Below are positions 26,117-35,533 of a stretch of 64,000 bases of DNA, piece by piece. The notes below the pieces were generated by a model. That model made no database searches, was not told where the DNA came from, and was given only the letters and a program-made list of their open reading frames with translations. The stretch is from assembly GCA_009843505.1 (NCBI GenBank), contig VYDI01000002.1:1-64000 (forward strand). Direction: 5' to 3'. This DNA is from Holophagales bacterium (GTDB lineage Bacteria > Acidobacteriota > Thermoanaerobaculia > Multivoradales > Multivoraceae). Each line of letters opens with the position of its first letter. Position 1 is the stretch's first letter. Position numbers and translations under genes: made by a program.

Positions 26117-27561
26117 AGGCAAGAGTCATTGCAGCGAAGGAGGCGCTTGTTGCCCGCAGGGGCAAGCGACTCTGGGCCCTGAGTCTTGGCGTGATTGCCG
26201 TCATGGTTGCCTCGATGGCGATCGGGCTCAACCGGACGGCAACCTTCGAAACGGAGCGTGCCGCTGCCGCGGAGAGCGACAAGGCGGTCTGGCTGGACCA
26301 GGGAGTCAGGAACCCGCACAAGGCAGCACACTTCTCAAGATACGTATTCAAGCCGATCCCCACCCTGGCGAGTTTCGATCCCGGCGCCATCGACTTCGGC
26401 GGCATCGCCGTCTGGATGGAAGCACACATCCAGAATCCGTCCCGGTTCAGGCGCGCGGAGAGCACGGGCGACCTGTCGAGGTTTGTCGGGCTCAGCCCGG
26501 CCTGGGTGCTGCAGGTCATCATGCCGCTGATCGTCATCCTCCTCCTGTTCGGGGCCTACGCAGGGGAGAGAGAAGACGGGACCCTGCGTCAGGTCATGAG
26601 CTACGGCGTCTCTCCGGGCGCCGTCTTCAAAGGCAAGTTGCGAGGAGCGTCGTCAGCGCTGCTGAAACTGCTCCTGCCCGTGTTCGCGCTGATCGCCATC
26701 GCGGTCTTCGTCTTCGACAGGGGCTATCCGCAGGAAGACCTGCCGGTACGTCTTCTCGGAATCGTCGGCATCTACGGGATCTACCTCTTTGCATTCGCGA
26801 TGCTCACCATCGGCGTCTCGGCGCTTAGCCCGAGTCGACGTTCCGCGGCTGTCTCGCTTCTCGCCATCTGGTGTCTGGTCACCGTGCTCCTGCCGCGCTT
26901 CGCCAACGATGCCGCGGTCACCGCGACGCCTCAACCCGACAGCTACCAGACGTGGAAGGACCTCGAGGAGATCAAGGCCGAGTACTGGGGCGTCATTCCC
27001 GCCTTCGGGATTCCGCTCACCGACATCAGAAAACGGGAAATGGCCAGCTTTCTCGAGAAGTTCCAGGTTGCCAACGTGGAAGACGCGCCGGTGCCGTGGA
27101 GCGCCTGGGAGCTGCAGGCGAGCGAGGAGTACTCCGATCCGCTTTACGACGCCTACTACGCCGGCCTGAACGACCTGTACGGCCGCCAGGAAAACACCCG
27201 GTTCTGGCTCACTGCGCTGTCGCCGACGGTTTCGGTCATGGCGCTCTCCTCAGGTCTCTCCGGCTCCGATCGCCTTCACCACTACGACTTCGTGAAGAGC
27301 GCTGAAGAACACCGGCGGGTCGTGATCAGGCAGCTCAACGAAGACCTGCTCTACAACTCCGGGGCCGATCCGATGGTCTACGAGTCGCCGACCAGCTTCT
27401 GGGGCGAGGTTGCCGACTACCACGCCGGTCCGCCGCCGCTGGCGAACTTCGTGGCGAGCTACGTCCCGTATCTGCTCGTCATGGTGCTCTGGGCGAGCGG
27501 GGCCTTCCTGTTCGCACGTTGGGCGGCGTTTCGGGCCGCGAACATGGAGACCGCAGTATGA
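26113..27561 (+). CDS. ABC-2 permease with large extracytoplasmic domain, subunit 1
   Basis: A 482-residue permease. One helix near the N-terminus (LWALSLGVIAVMVASMAIGL) is followed by an extracytoplasmic part of about 110 residues, a bundle of helices with PLIVILLLFGAYAGEREDGT (the ABC-2 motif), a second long soluble part (residues about 275-445) and a final helix. This layout matches the DUF3526-containing permeases that occur in pairs. It overlaps the ATPase gene and the second permease gene by four bases each, so the three are one translational unit. Cargo unknown; the TonB receptor that follows suggests a compound imported or exported through the outer membrane. Confidence 0.85.
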   Translation: MKARVIAAKEALVARRGKRLWALSLGVIAVMVASMAIGLNRTATFETERAAAAESDKAVWLDQGVRNPHKAAHFSRYVFKPIPTLASFDPGAIDFGGIAVWMEAHIQNPSRFRRAESTGDLSRFVGLSPAWVLQVIMPLIVILLLFGAYAGEREDGTLRQVMSYGVSPGAVFKGKLRGASSALLKLLLPVFALIAIAVFVFDRGYPQEDLPVRLLGIVGIYGIYLFAFAMLTIGVSALSPSRRSAAVSLLAIWCLVTVLLPRFANDAAVTATPQPDSYQTWKDLEEIKAEYWGVIPAFGIPLTDIRKREMASFLEKFQVANVEDAPVPWSAWELQASEEYSDPLYDAYYAGLNDLYGRQENTRFWLTALSPTVSVMALSSGLSGSDRLHHYDFVKSAEEHRRVVIRQLNEDLLYNSGADPMVYESPTSFWGEVADYHAGPPPLANFVASYVPYLLVMVLWASGAFLFARWAAFRAANMETAV

Positions 27562-28955
27562 CCAGCGCCCTGGTCAAGCTCGAGCTCTTGCGGCTCCGTC
27601 GATCCAGGGCCGCGTGGGCCATCCTGGCCTTCGCACTCTTCGCGTCCTTCTACTCCGTGTGGTCGGGAGTCTCCTGGCGAGAGTCTCATTCCGCGTCCCT
27701 CGTCGCCTACGAGGCTGCGATCGAGTCGAAGATGGACGTCTGGCTCGAGACGCTCGTGGCAATCGAGTCCGGGGAGCGCTTCGCCACGCCCTTCGACGCG
27801 CGCCCTTCCCAGGTGGAGTTCGCCGCGACCCACCCCGTGGGGCCCCTGGGACACTTGGCGGTGGGCAGCGCGGAGTTGCTGCCGGCGCGCGCGAACATCG
27901 GGCCTCTGAAGAACCAGAACCTGATGGTGGAGCGCTATGGGTTCGAGAACCCGACGACGCTGACCCTCGGCAGGTTCGACCTGGCATTCCTCATCGTCGT
28001 CGTGCTCCCGCTCCTGATGATCGCGCTGTCATTCGACGTGATCGCCGCCGATCGGTCGCGCGGCACGATCAGCCTTCTTCTCGCCAGCCGGGCCAGCAAG
28101 CAGCGAGTCATCGCGACGAGATTGCTGGTTCGCAACGGAATCCTGGGCGGCATCGTCGCGCTCGCCGTCGTTTTCGGCATCGCGATGGCGCCCGAGGGCG
28201 CCGCGGCGTTCGGGCTGCTCTGGTCTCTCGTGTTCCTCGCCTACAGCCTCTTCTGGCTCGGGCTCATCTACCTGGTCGTGGGCAGAACGAGCCGCAGTGA
28301 AACGTCGGCCGCCGTTCTCGTCAGCCTGTGGGCCCTGTTCACCTTCGCCGCACCGGCTCTGGCCAACAGTGCGGGCGAAGCCCTGTACCCGCTTCCCTCG
28401 AATCTCGACTATTTGTCGGATGCGCGAGTGGCGCAGAACGATGCCTGGAAGCGTCGTCCTGAACTGACTGCCAAGTATCTGAGCGACCATCCCGAGCTGG
28501 TCGCCAACGAGATGGAAGCACCGGAGTTTGCTCACGCCTACTTCCTGGCGAACGTGATGGAGATCGAGAGCACGGCGCCGATCGTCGCGGCCTTCGAAGA
28601 GAGTCACGCCCGTCGATCTGCCTTCGTCGACAGACTGCAGTTCACATCTCCGGCGATTGTCGCGCAGCGCGCCCTGTTCAGAATCGCCGGTTCCGACTTC
28701 GACCGGACGCTCTCGTTCCTGACACAGGCTCGTGCCGCGCTGACCAATCTCAACGACGAACTGCGGCCGGTCATTCTCGCGAGCAACCGCATGTCGACCG
28801 AGGACTTCGCCGCGCTCTCGGGATTCGAGTTCGAGTCGAACAGTCCGGCCACTGTCCTTGGGCAGATCTCCATGCCGGTGGCCTTTCTGGTCGCGTGCCT
28901 CTGCCTGTTCGTAGCCCTGGGCCGTCCGGGGAACAGATACTCCCCGTTCGCCTAG
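27558..28955 (+). CDS. ABC-2 permease with large extracytoplasmic domain, subunit 2
   Basis: A 465-residue permease related in plan to its neighbour: an N-terminal helix (AAWAILAFALFASFYSVW), an extracytoplasmic part of about 110 residues, and helices beginning with FLIVVVLPLLMIALSFDVI, followed by DRSRGTISLLLASRAS, the ABC-2 hallmark. A second soluble domain precedes the last helix. The two subunits are probably ancient paralogues that form a heterodimer. It is coupled to subunit 1 by ATGA, and the TonB receptor gene starts 29 bases later with its own ribosome binding site. Confidence 0.85.
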   Translation: MTSALVKLELLRLRRSRAAWAILAFALFASFYSVWSGVSWRESHSASLVAYEAAIESKMDVWLETLVAIESGERFATPFDARPSQVEFAATHPVGPLGHLAVGSAELLPARANIGPLKNQNLMVERYGFENPTTLTLGRFDLAFLIVVVLPLLMIALSFDVIAADRSRGTISLLLASRASKQRVIATRLLVRNGILGGIVALAVVFGIAMAPEGAAAFGLLWSLVFLAYSLFWLGLIYLVVGRTSRSETSAAVLVSLWALFTFAAPALANSAGEALYPLPSNLDYLSDARVAQNDAWKRRPELTAKYLSDHPELVANEMEAPEFAHAYFLANVMEIESTAPIVAAFEESHARRSAFVDRLQFTSPAIVAQRALFRIAGSDFDRTLSFLTQARAALTNLNDELRPVILASNRMSTEDFAALSGFEFESNSPATVLGQISMPVAFLVACLCLFVALGRPGNRYSPFA

Positions 28956-28984
28956 CGGACGAAAGAAAGGAAATCCCGAAGACC

Positions 28985-31177
28985 ATGACCTCTAACTCCC
29001 GACGTGTCGGTCTCGCTTCTCTTGGACTTGCTCTCCTCTTCTCCTGGCTTCCGGCGGCTCAGGTGTCCGCGAGCGATGACGCCGCTGCGGCTTCGGAGGA
29101 CGACGCGGCGCGCTCGCAGGATGTCGTCGTGTTCGACGACATCGTCGTGACGGCCCGCTTCGTCGAAGAGGACATCAGCGACGTACCCTTCACGGTGAAC
29201 GTCGTCGATGCGGAGGAGATTCGGCTCAACCGCCTCCTCTCTCTCGAGGACCTGTTCCTTAGTGTGCCGGGAGTGGAAATCACGAGTTTCAACGACACCT
29301 CGAATGCCAATGTCCGGATCCGGGGCGTGGGCGCAATCAACAAGACGAGTCGTGACGACAGTTCCGTGGTGATCTACATCGACGGAGTGCCGCAGCCGAT
29401 CGGCGCTTCGACCCTCGGCACGCTGGACTTCGAATCGGCCCAGGTCCTCAAGGGTCCTCAGGGCACCCTGTTCGGTCGCAACAGTGAGGCCGGGGCGATC
29501 CAGATCGTGACGAATCCGGCGGTCTTCGAGAATGGAGGCTACGCCCGCGCCGAGTACGGGGAGGAGGCCCAGTACCGGCTGGAAGGCGCGTTCAACGCCG
29601 CGGTTTCGGACAGGGTGGCCCTGCGCTTCGCCGGAAACTACCGGAGTGAGGACAACCACATCATCAACCCCAACGACTCCGAGCCGATTACCACGCCGAG
29701 CAGTCTGAATGCCCGAGGGAAGCTCCGCTGGGACGTGACCGACAGGGTTGCGCTCAATCTGACGAGCAGCCACGCCCGCCTGCGCGACTCCCCCTTCATC
29801 TACTCGCTCCATCCTCAGACCGACCCGCCGCAGATGGATGCCCCTCCCGGCGCCGTCGATGGCGACAAGGACGTCGATCAGTGGACGATGCGGGTGACCG
29901 CCAACCTTGGCGGGTTCGACTTCACTTCGATCTCGGCGTACGACGAGACCGCGAATCGGTCGACCGGGATTCTCTACGAAGGCAGGATCTTCCTGCCCCA
30001 GTTGGGCTTCGTTCCCGCCAACTACGGCGTCGTCAACAACAGCTTCGAACGCGAGTTCTTCAACCAGGAGTTCCGCTTGAACTCAAGGGGAACGAGCGAT
30101 CTGTTCTGGGTTGCAGGCGCGCACTACTACGACGACACCAGCAAGTCAGCGTCGTTCGATTACGAGGACCCGTTCTTCTTCCCCTTTGTCGCCCTGAACG
30201 CGGACATCAACGAGCGTGACTTCAATACGACGACGAACGCCGTCTTCGGCGAGATGACGTATCCGTTGACGGATCGACTGGAGTTGACCGCCGGCGTTCG
30301 CCACACCTGGGAGAAGAAGGACTTCCACATCGTCTGGGCGCCCAACCGGTTCAATCCGAACCCGCTTCGCTTCGTCGAGCTGGAGCAGGACCTGAGCGAC
30401 GACTACCTCACCGGACGTACCGGCCTCAACCTGCACGTCAGTGAACGTGTGTCGTTGTACGGGATCTACAGCCGGGGTTACAAGGCCGGTGGCTTTGCCG
30501 ACCGAGGCGCCAACGTCACGCGGGGCCGTCTGGACGCGCCGTATGCGCCATCCAGGGTGAACTCCTACGAGGTTGGATTCAAGAGCGGCGTGGGGAGCGG
30601 CGACGTTCTCCTGACCGGGGCCGTGTACTTCAACGACGTCAAGGACGACCACATCTTCACCTTCAACTTCTTCACCCAGGAGACGGCGCCCGAGAACTTC
30701 GACACCGAAACCAGCGGAGCCGAACTGGAGCTGGATTGGAGAGTCACGAACACGCTCACCCTTCGGTCCGGCCTCAACTACACGGAGGCAGAGATCACGG
30801 GCGTGCCGGCGAACAGCTTCGCGCGGGTGCCCGTCGGAAGCAGAGTGCCGAACAGCGCCCACTTCAGCGGTTCACTGGCACTCACGCACATCCAGCCGCT
30901 GGGTTCGACCCGCTCGGGTGGCCTGGAGCTTCGGAGCCACCTCAACTACAACCACCTGGGGGAACGGTTCGCGGACCCGGCCAACCGTCTCTTGTTCGAC
31001 GCATACGACAGAGTGGGTCTGCGTGTGGGTCTCGGGATGGGCCCGCGCGAGATCTACTTCTGGGGCGACAATCTGCTGGACGAGGACATCTACATGTCCG
31101 GCATCGTGTTCAATGCTCCGGCAAGCACGATTGCCCGCGGGCGCAGGGTTGGCGTCGGCGTGAGCTACAACTTCTGA
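28985..31177 (+). CDS. TonB-dependent outer-membrane receptor
   Basis: A 730-residue TonB-dependent receptor. The signal peptide (cleavage after VSA) is followed by the TonB box-like DDIVVTARF, the plug domain with SVPGVEITSF, RIRGVGA, VVIYIDGVPQP and LKGPQGTLFGRNSEAGAIQIVT, then a beta-barrel ending in a terminal aromatic, VGVSYNF. Plug and barrel are complete, and the length is normal. It resembles the siderophore/vitamin and carbohydrate receptors of Proteobacteria-like type rather than the SusC type. Placement directly behind an ABC-2 exporter suggests a shared substrate. The stop overlaps a weak hairpin shared with the convergent peptidase gene. Confidence 0.92.
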   Translation: MTSNSRRVGLASLGLALLFSWLPAAQVSASDDAAAASEDDAARSQDVVVFDDIVVTARFVEEDISDVPFTVNVVDAEEIRLNRLLSLEDLFLSVPGVEITSFNDTSNANVRIRGVGAINKTSRDDSSVVIYIDGVPQPIGASTLGTLDFESAQVLKGPQGTLFGRNSEAGAIQIVTNPAVFENGGYARAEYGEEAQYRLEGAFNAAVSDRVALRFAGNYRSEDNHIINPNDSEPITTPSSLNARGKLRWDVTDRVALNLTSSHARLRDSPFIYSLHPQTDPPQMDAPPGAVDGDKDVDQWTMRVTANLGGFDFTSISAYDETANRSTGILYEGRIFLPQLGFVPANYGVVNNSFEREFFNQEFRLNSRGTSDLFWVAGAHYYDDTSKSASFDYEDPFFFPFVALNADINERDFNTTTNAVFGEMTYPLTDRLELTAGVRHTWEKKDFHIVWAPNRFNPNPLRFVELEQDLSDDYLTGRTGLNLHVSERVSLYGIYSRGYKAGGFADRGANVTRGRLDAPYAPSRVNSYEVGFKSGVGSGDVLLTGAVYFNDVKDDHIFTFNFFTQETAPENFDTETSGAELELDWRVTNTLTLRSGLNYTEAEITGVPANSFARVPVGSRVPNSAHFSGSLALTHIQPLGSTRSGGLELRSHLNYNHLGERFADPANRLLFDAYDRVGLRVGLGMGPREIYFWGDNLLDEDIYMSGIVFNAPASTIARGRRVGVGVSYNF

Positions 31178-31199
31178 GAGTCGGCTTCTGTCAACTCTC
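31176..31199. terminator. Possible bidirectional terminator hairpin
   Basis: GAGAGT (31176-31181) pairs with ACTCTC (31194-31199) across a 12-base loop. The stem spans both stop codons of the convergent receptor and peptidase genes. There is no U-tract on either side, so it would at best be a weak or factor-assisted terminator. Confidence 0.25.
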
Positions 31200-33341
31200 G
31201 GCCGCCGGCGCCGTCAACCCCGTCTGAGTCAACAGGAACGTAGCCTCCGCCGCCACGAACTCGATCCGTTCCGACATCGGCAGTCCGCGGCTGGCCGCAT
31301 GCCCTGTGTACGGGTGGTATCGCATGATCACCGGCAGTCCCGATGACGACGCCGCCTGCAACCGGGCAGCGACCTTGCGGGCCTGCAGCGGCGGCACCCG
31401 CGTGTCCAGGTCGCCCTGGGTCAGCATGACGGCGGGATAGGCGACGCCGTCGCGGATCGCCTGGTAGGGCGAGAAGCCGCGCAGCGACTCGAACTGGTCG
31501 GCGATCTCGCCGTCGCCGTACTCGAGCAGCGCTGGCATGTTGTTCGTCTCGGTGAAGGTGTAGAAGCGGATCAGGTCGAGTTCGGGGAAGCCGCAGAGCA
31601 CGGCGCGGTAGAGGTCGGGGCGCTGGGTCAGGGAGGCGCCCACGAGCAGACCGCCGTTGCTGGCGCCGTGGATTGCCAGGCGGTCCGGGTCGCTGTAGCC
31701 CTCGGTGACCAGCCATTCGCCGGCCGAGATGAAGTCGTCGAAGACGGTCTGCTTGTTGTGGAGCATCCCGGCCTGGTGCCACTCCTCGCCGTACTCGCTG
31801 CCGCCGCGCAGTGTGGCGACGGCGTAGACGCCGCCGGCCTCGAGCCACAGAGCCGCCAGCGGATTGAACCGCGGAGTCAGGGAGACGTTGAAGCCGCCGT
31901 AGCCGTTGAGCAGGGCCGGGGTCGTACCGTCGGGCTCGAAGTCCTCCCGGTGGGCGATGTACATCGGCGCGGAGGTGCCGTCCTTCGAGGTGTAGCGGAC
32001 CTGCTTCAGTACGTAGCCGTCGGCTGAGAAGGGTGCCTGAGCTTCCCTGAAGACCTCTCGCGTGCCCGCCTCGAGGTCGAGCAGCCAGGTCACGGGCGGC
32101 TGCAGGTAGGAGACGAGAGACAGGAGCGCCTTGCCCTCGCCGGCCCCCCGGATGCTCGCGTTGTGATGTTCGGGCACCTCGACTTCGCCGGCCGGCGTGC
32201 CGTCGAGTTCGAAGACGCGGATGCGGCTCGCGACGTGGTGCAGGTAGGTCAGGTAGAGGTTGCCGTCGATCACCGACACGCCCTGGAGCACGTCGTCGGC
32301 TTCCGGCACGACCTCGCGCCAGTTGTCGACCTCCGGCCGGTCGAGATCGATCTCCATCAGCCGGTTGAGCGGCGCGTCCAGGTTCGTGCGCACGAACAGC
32401 CGACCGTCGTTGTGATGGGTGTTGAAGCGGGCCTCCATGCCTTCGACGATCGGCGTCGCCCGCCAGGTGCCGACCTCCACGATGTACACGTCGCTCCGGG
32501 CCCATCCGTGCTGGACGCCGACGAGCAGTTTCTCCTCGTCGAGCTGCTCGGCGCGGACGAAGGCCCGCGGCCCGATTCCCTCGCCGAACACCAGGGCGTC
32601 CTCCGCTCGATCGGTGCCGAACCGATGGAAACGGACCCGCGGACCTTCGACACGGTCGCGGACGGTGTAGTAAACGCCGCTGCCGTCCTTCGTGAAGAAC
32701 GCCTGGTCATTCAGCGCCCGGGGCATCTCGAAGTCGAGGTCGATGTTCTGTTCCAGGTCGCGAAGGCGGACGGTCGTTTCGTCTTCGCCGCCGATGCGGA
32801 CGTTGTAGAGCAGGGACTTTCCGTCGGGCGAAACAGAGACGATGCCGAGGTGCGCGTACTCGCTGCCGGTTTCCGCCGGGTCGATGACCACCTCGTACTC
32901 ACCGGCCGGGTCAATCTTCCTGGGTCCAGCGTCGGCATCCTCGGGCGCCGGACGGCGCACGATGGCCGCCAGCTCTTCGCCCGTCCGGCGCAGCGTGAAG
33001 AGCTCGTACTCGCCGGCCTTGTTCGGCGAGCCGACGGCCGGCGTATCGATCAGCTCACTCAACCGCCGCCGCGCCCAGTCTCGCTCCGGCGGCTCGCCGA
33101 CGATCAGCTCGGCGTACTCGTTCTGCCGGTCGATGAATGCGCGGGTCTCCGGGCTGTCCTGGTCCTCCAGCCAGCGGTAGGGATCCTCGAACTCGACGCC
33201 GTGGAGCGTCTCGGTGAAGGCAATCTGCTCCGTCTCCGGGGGTGGCGGATAGTCCCCGCCGCAGGCAGCGAGGCCGAGGAGAAGCAGGGCGGCACAGGTC
33301 AAGGACCGGAGCTTTGGCGAACACAGGGGGCTTGGCATCAT
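31191..33341 (-). CDS. Prolyl oligopeptidase family serine peptidase, lipoprotein
   Basis: A 716-residue S9A-family peptidase that cuts short peptides after proline. The lipoprotein signal ends [27 protein letters not shown] is the family's opening, then a beta-propeller domain (residues about 100-430), then the hydrolase domain with [15 protein letters not shown], the nucleophile in [13 protein letters not shown], Asp in [12 protein letters not shown] and His in YTGHAASRG. Complete and of normal length. Two ATGs at the start (MM) are both usable. It probably sits on the periplasmic side of a membrane and degrades peptides for nutrition; no neighbour shows a closer role. Confidence 0.95.
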   Translation of the reverse strand: MMPSPLCSPKLRSLTCAALLLLGLAACGGDYPPPPETEQIAFTETLHGVEFEDPYRWLEDQDSPETRAFIDRQNEYAELIVGEPPERDWARRRLSELIDTPAVGSPNKAGEYELFTLRRTGEELAAIVRRPAPEDADAGPRKIDPAGEYEVVIDPAETGSEYAHLGIVSVSPDGKSLLYNVRIGGEDETTVRLRDLEQNIDLDFEMPRALNDQAFFTKDGSGVYYTVRDRVEGPRVRFHRFGTDRAEDALVFGEGIGPRAFVRAEQLDEEKLLVGVQHGWARSDVYIVEVGTWRATPIVEGMEARFNTHHNDGRLFVRTNLDAPLNRLMEIDLDRPEVDNWREVVPEADDVLQGVSVIDGNLYLTYLHHVASRIRVFELDGTPAGEVEVPEHHNASIRGAGEGKALLSLVSYLQPPVTWLLDLEAGTREVFREAQAPFSADGYVLKQVRYTSKDGTSAPMYIAHREDFEPDGTTPALLNGYGGFNVSLTPRFNPLAALWLEAGGVYAVATLRGGSEYGEEWHQAGMLHNKQTVFDDFISAGEWLVTEGYSDPDRLAIHGASNGGLLVGASLTQRPDLYRAVLCGFPELDLIRFYTFTETNNMPALLEYGDGEIADQFESLRGFSPYQAIRDGVAYPAVMLTQGDLDTRVPPLQARKVAARLQAASSSGLPVIMRYHPYTGHAASRGLPMSERIEFVAAEATFLLTQTGLTAPAAES

Positions 33342-33524
33342 GGTGAGTACGATCCTTGGTGGGTTCGTCGAGGTCGTTCACCCTACCTTCGGGAGACTCG
33401 ACCATGAGACGGACGTCAGCAAGACGGTCTCGACGGGCATTCCGTAGAATGTCGTCCAGGCGGGTAACTGCCGTTCGTGCCCCATCGCGGTGTGGAACCG
33501 CGGACTTGGAGGAAGGAAGGGACG

Positions 33525-33755
33525 ATGGGCGTCGACTGCGTCTGGACGTTGAAGCTGGCGATCCAGACCCATGAAGAGAACGACGTTTGGGTGGCGAACT
33601 GCCCGGCCCTGGACATCGCCAGCCAGGGAGACGATCCGGAGGACGCCATCAAGATGCTGAAAGAGGCGCTCCAATTGGTGATGGAGCACTGCCTCGAAGA
33701 GAACCGGTGGATGGCCTTCCTCGAGGAACGAGGAGTGACGCCCGCGTCTCGTTGA
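33525..33755 (+). CDS. HicB-like protein without partner toxin
   Basis: A 76-residue protein with the HicB-type partial RNase-H fold: VWTLKLAIQTHEENDVWVANCPALDIASQGDDPEDAIKML reads as the usual beta-beta-beta-alpha core with the VxxCPALDIASQGDDPEDA pattern. The ATG at 33525 is preceded by GGAGGAAGGAAGG. There is no DNA-binding C-terminal domain, and no HicA gene on either side, so this is an orphan, either a remnant or a regulator of something else. It stands directly before the metal efflux operon, on the same strand, 32 bases from its first gene. Compare the complete HicAB pair at 60658. Confidence 0.7.
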   Translation: MGVDCVWTLKLAIQTHEENDVWVANCPALDIASQGDDPEDAIKMLKEALQLVMEHCLEENRWMAFLEERGVTPASR

Positions 33756-33787
33756 CCAACAGCCGCGCGTCTGGCACAGTGATCAGC

Positions 33788-34165
33788 GTGAGCACTCCGC
33801 TCAAGCGTGTCGTCGCGGTCGCCGTCCTGCTCGGATGCCAGACGCCGGGTGCCTTCGCGCTCACCGCCGGGGTGGACCTGGCGGCTCATCTCTTCGCGTC
33901 TGAGCACGAGCACGACACCGCTGCCCTCGCCAGGTCGGCGACGCACGGGCACCACCACGACGACGAAGTGGTGCCCGACCACGACCACGACGTCACGCTG
34001 GACGCCGACGCCGACCTTCTGCGGCCCGCTCCGTCGACGTGGGCTGTGCTTGCCGCGCCGCTCTCGTCGTCGGTGACGTTCGCCGAGGGATCGCTCTACG
34101 AAGCGGCCTCACGACGCGGACCGCCGGCGCCACTCTTCCGGTCTCACTGCGCGCTGCTGCTCTGA
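33788..34165 (+). CDS. Exported His-rich protein at the head of the metal efflux operon
   Basis: A 125-residue protein with a signal peptide (residues 1-22, cleavage near AFA) and a mature region rich in His and Asp: SEHEHDT, THGHHHDDEVVPDHDHDV. Clusters like these bind divalent metal ions such as zinc, cobalt, nickel or copper. The GTG at 33788 gives the proper signal peptide; upstream in-frame codons lie within the HicB-like gene. It precedes genes for a tripartite metal efflux pump in the same direction, and the pump's adaptor also begins with a His-rich stretch, so a periplasmic metal buffer or chaperone is a reasonable inference. Confidence 0.65.
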   Translation: MSTPLKRVVAVAVLLGCQTPGAFALTAGVDLAAHLFASEHEHDTAALARSATHGHHHDDEVVPDHDHDVTLDADADLLRPAPSTWAVLAAPLSSSVTFAEGSLYEAASRRGPPAPLFRSHCALLL

Positions 34166-34226
34166 TCCGCGGCCTTAGGCCCGGGTGCGATTCGCGCCCG
34201 GAACCTGGACGTGGAAAGGAGTCAGC

Positions 34227-35423
34227 ATGCATCGTTCCATCCTGATCGGCCTCTTTGGAGGCTTCTTCGCCGTCGCCGGAGCGGCACAGGACCGGCCTGT
34301 CGTCACCGAGGCTGAGTTCCTCTCGGTCCTCGACGAGACGCACCCCGCCGTTCGCGAGAGCGCCGGGGTCGTAGGGCTCGCCGAGGCCCGTCTGCTGGCG
34401 GCCCGGACACACGACAATCCCGTCGTCGAGGCTGTGCGGGAGGATCCTGACGGTCCGATCGGCCAGACGGACGTTCTCGTTTCGTGGAAGATGCCGGACG
34501 CCGCCCGCGCCCCGGAGATCGAGGCCCGCGAAGGCGAGATCGGGGCTGCCCGTCGTCGCCTGGCGTACGACCTGCTGGGCTACCGCCTGGCGATGAGGGA
34601 GGCCTACGCTGGCTGGGCGGTGGCCGACGCGCGGCGGCAACGACTGACGCTCCAGGCTGAGCGGGTCGGGTCGCTTGCGCAACGTGAGGCCGTTCGCGCG
34701 GAGAGGGGGGAAGCGTCCGGACTCGAAGTCCGCCGGCTGGGTTTGGCCGCCGCCACGCTGCGGTCCCGCGTCGCGCTCGCCGCCGGGGCGAGCGAACGGG
34801 CTAGAGCCGAAGCGGCAGCCTGGCATCCCGGTTTGCCGGCGAACGCGCGGCCGGTTCTGCCCGAACTGCCGGCTGCGCCGTCGCTGGATGGTGCGGACGT
34901 CCGCGTGCGTGCCGCGGAGGCGGACCTGGCGGCGGCCGAGCTGGCCCAGCTTGCGACCCGGCCGATCGTGGCCTCGCCGGAGGTCACAGTGGGCTGGCGC
35001 CGGCAGGATCTGACTCCCGGCGCCGTCGACGGGCCGATCTTCGGTGTCGCCTGGTCGTTGCCGATCTTCGATCGGCGGCAGGCGGCGCGGCGGAGCGCCG
35101 GCGCTGCCCTGGCGGCCGCCGGGGCGAGGCTCGAGCTCGCGGAGCGCGAATCAGCGGCCGCTCGGACCGCGGCAAGCACGAACTTCACACGACTCGCGGC
35201 CGCCCTTGCCGAGGCCCGCGAGGAACTCGGCGCCACCGAGCGGATGCTGGACGGAGCCGAGGCGGCCTTCCGCCAGGGGGAGGCCGGCCTGACCGATCTT
35301 CTCGAGACGCACCGTTCGGTGACCGAGGCGGAGCTGGCGGTGCTCGATCTGCACGAGGCGGCGCTGGCGGCACACCGGGAGCTGGAACGGCTGGCGGCTA
35401 GCCGGGAGGGACCGGGGTCATGA
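34227..35423 (+). CDS. TolC-like outer-membrane factor (CzcC-type)
   Basis: A 398-residue outer-membrane efflux protein. Signal peptide, residues 1-20, then long coiled-coil helical hairpins with Ala/Glu/Arg-rich heptads in two homologous halves, e.g. AEARLLAARTHDNPVVEA near residue 50 and later AEAALAAAGARLELAE-like segments. The intervening strand segment DGPIFGVAWSLPIFDRRQ is the family's beta-barrel stretch. AAAGGAG before the ATG at 34227 supports that start over the upstream ATG at 34185. It is the outer component of the pump completed by the next two genes. A dispersed repeat separates it from the adaptor gene. Confidence 0.88.
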   Translation: MHRSILIGLFGGFFAVAGAAQDRPVVTEAEFLSVLDETHPAVRESAGVVGLAEARLLAARTHDNPVVEAVREDPDGPIGQTDVLVSWKMPDAARAPEIEAREGEIGAARRRLAYDLLGYRLAMREAYAGWAVADARRQRLTLQAERVGSLAQREAVRAERGEASGLEVRRLGLAAATLRSRVALAAGASERARAEAAAWHPGLPANARPVLPELPAAPSLDGADVRVRAAEADLAAAELAQLATRPIVASPEVTVGWRRQDLTPGAVDGPIFGVAWSLPIFDRRQAARRSAGAALAAAGARLELAERESAAARTAASTNFTRLAAALAEAREELGATERMLDGAEAAFRQGEAGLTDLLETHRSVTEAELAVLDLHEAALAAHRELERLAASREGPGS

Positions 35424-35447
35424 GGTGGGGAAGCGGGAAGTTCGGAA

Positions 35448-35526
35448 GCCGGCCTCGCGGCCGGCGGGTTTTCCTGGCCGCCTGCGGCGGCAGCCGGCGG
35501 GGACGCCGGCGCACCCGGTGTGTGGC
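35448..35526 (-). repeat. Dispersed hairpin repeat, copy F (inverted)
   Basis: The only copy in opposite orientation. Read on the minus strand it begins CACACCGGGTGCGCCGGCG, followed by the paired CGCCGGC arm, the GCCGCC-GCA-GGCGGC module and a terminal GCCGGCC/GGCCGGC hairpin. It lies inside an operon, between the outer-membrane factor and the adaptor genes, where a strong mRNA hairpin could stabilise the upstream message or lower the downstream expression. Confidence 0.85.
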
Positions 35527-35533
35527 GACTTCC

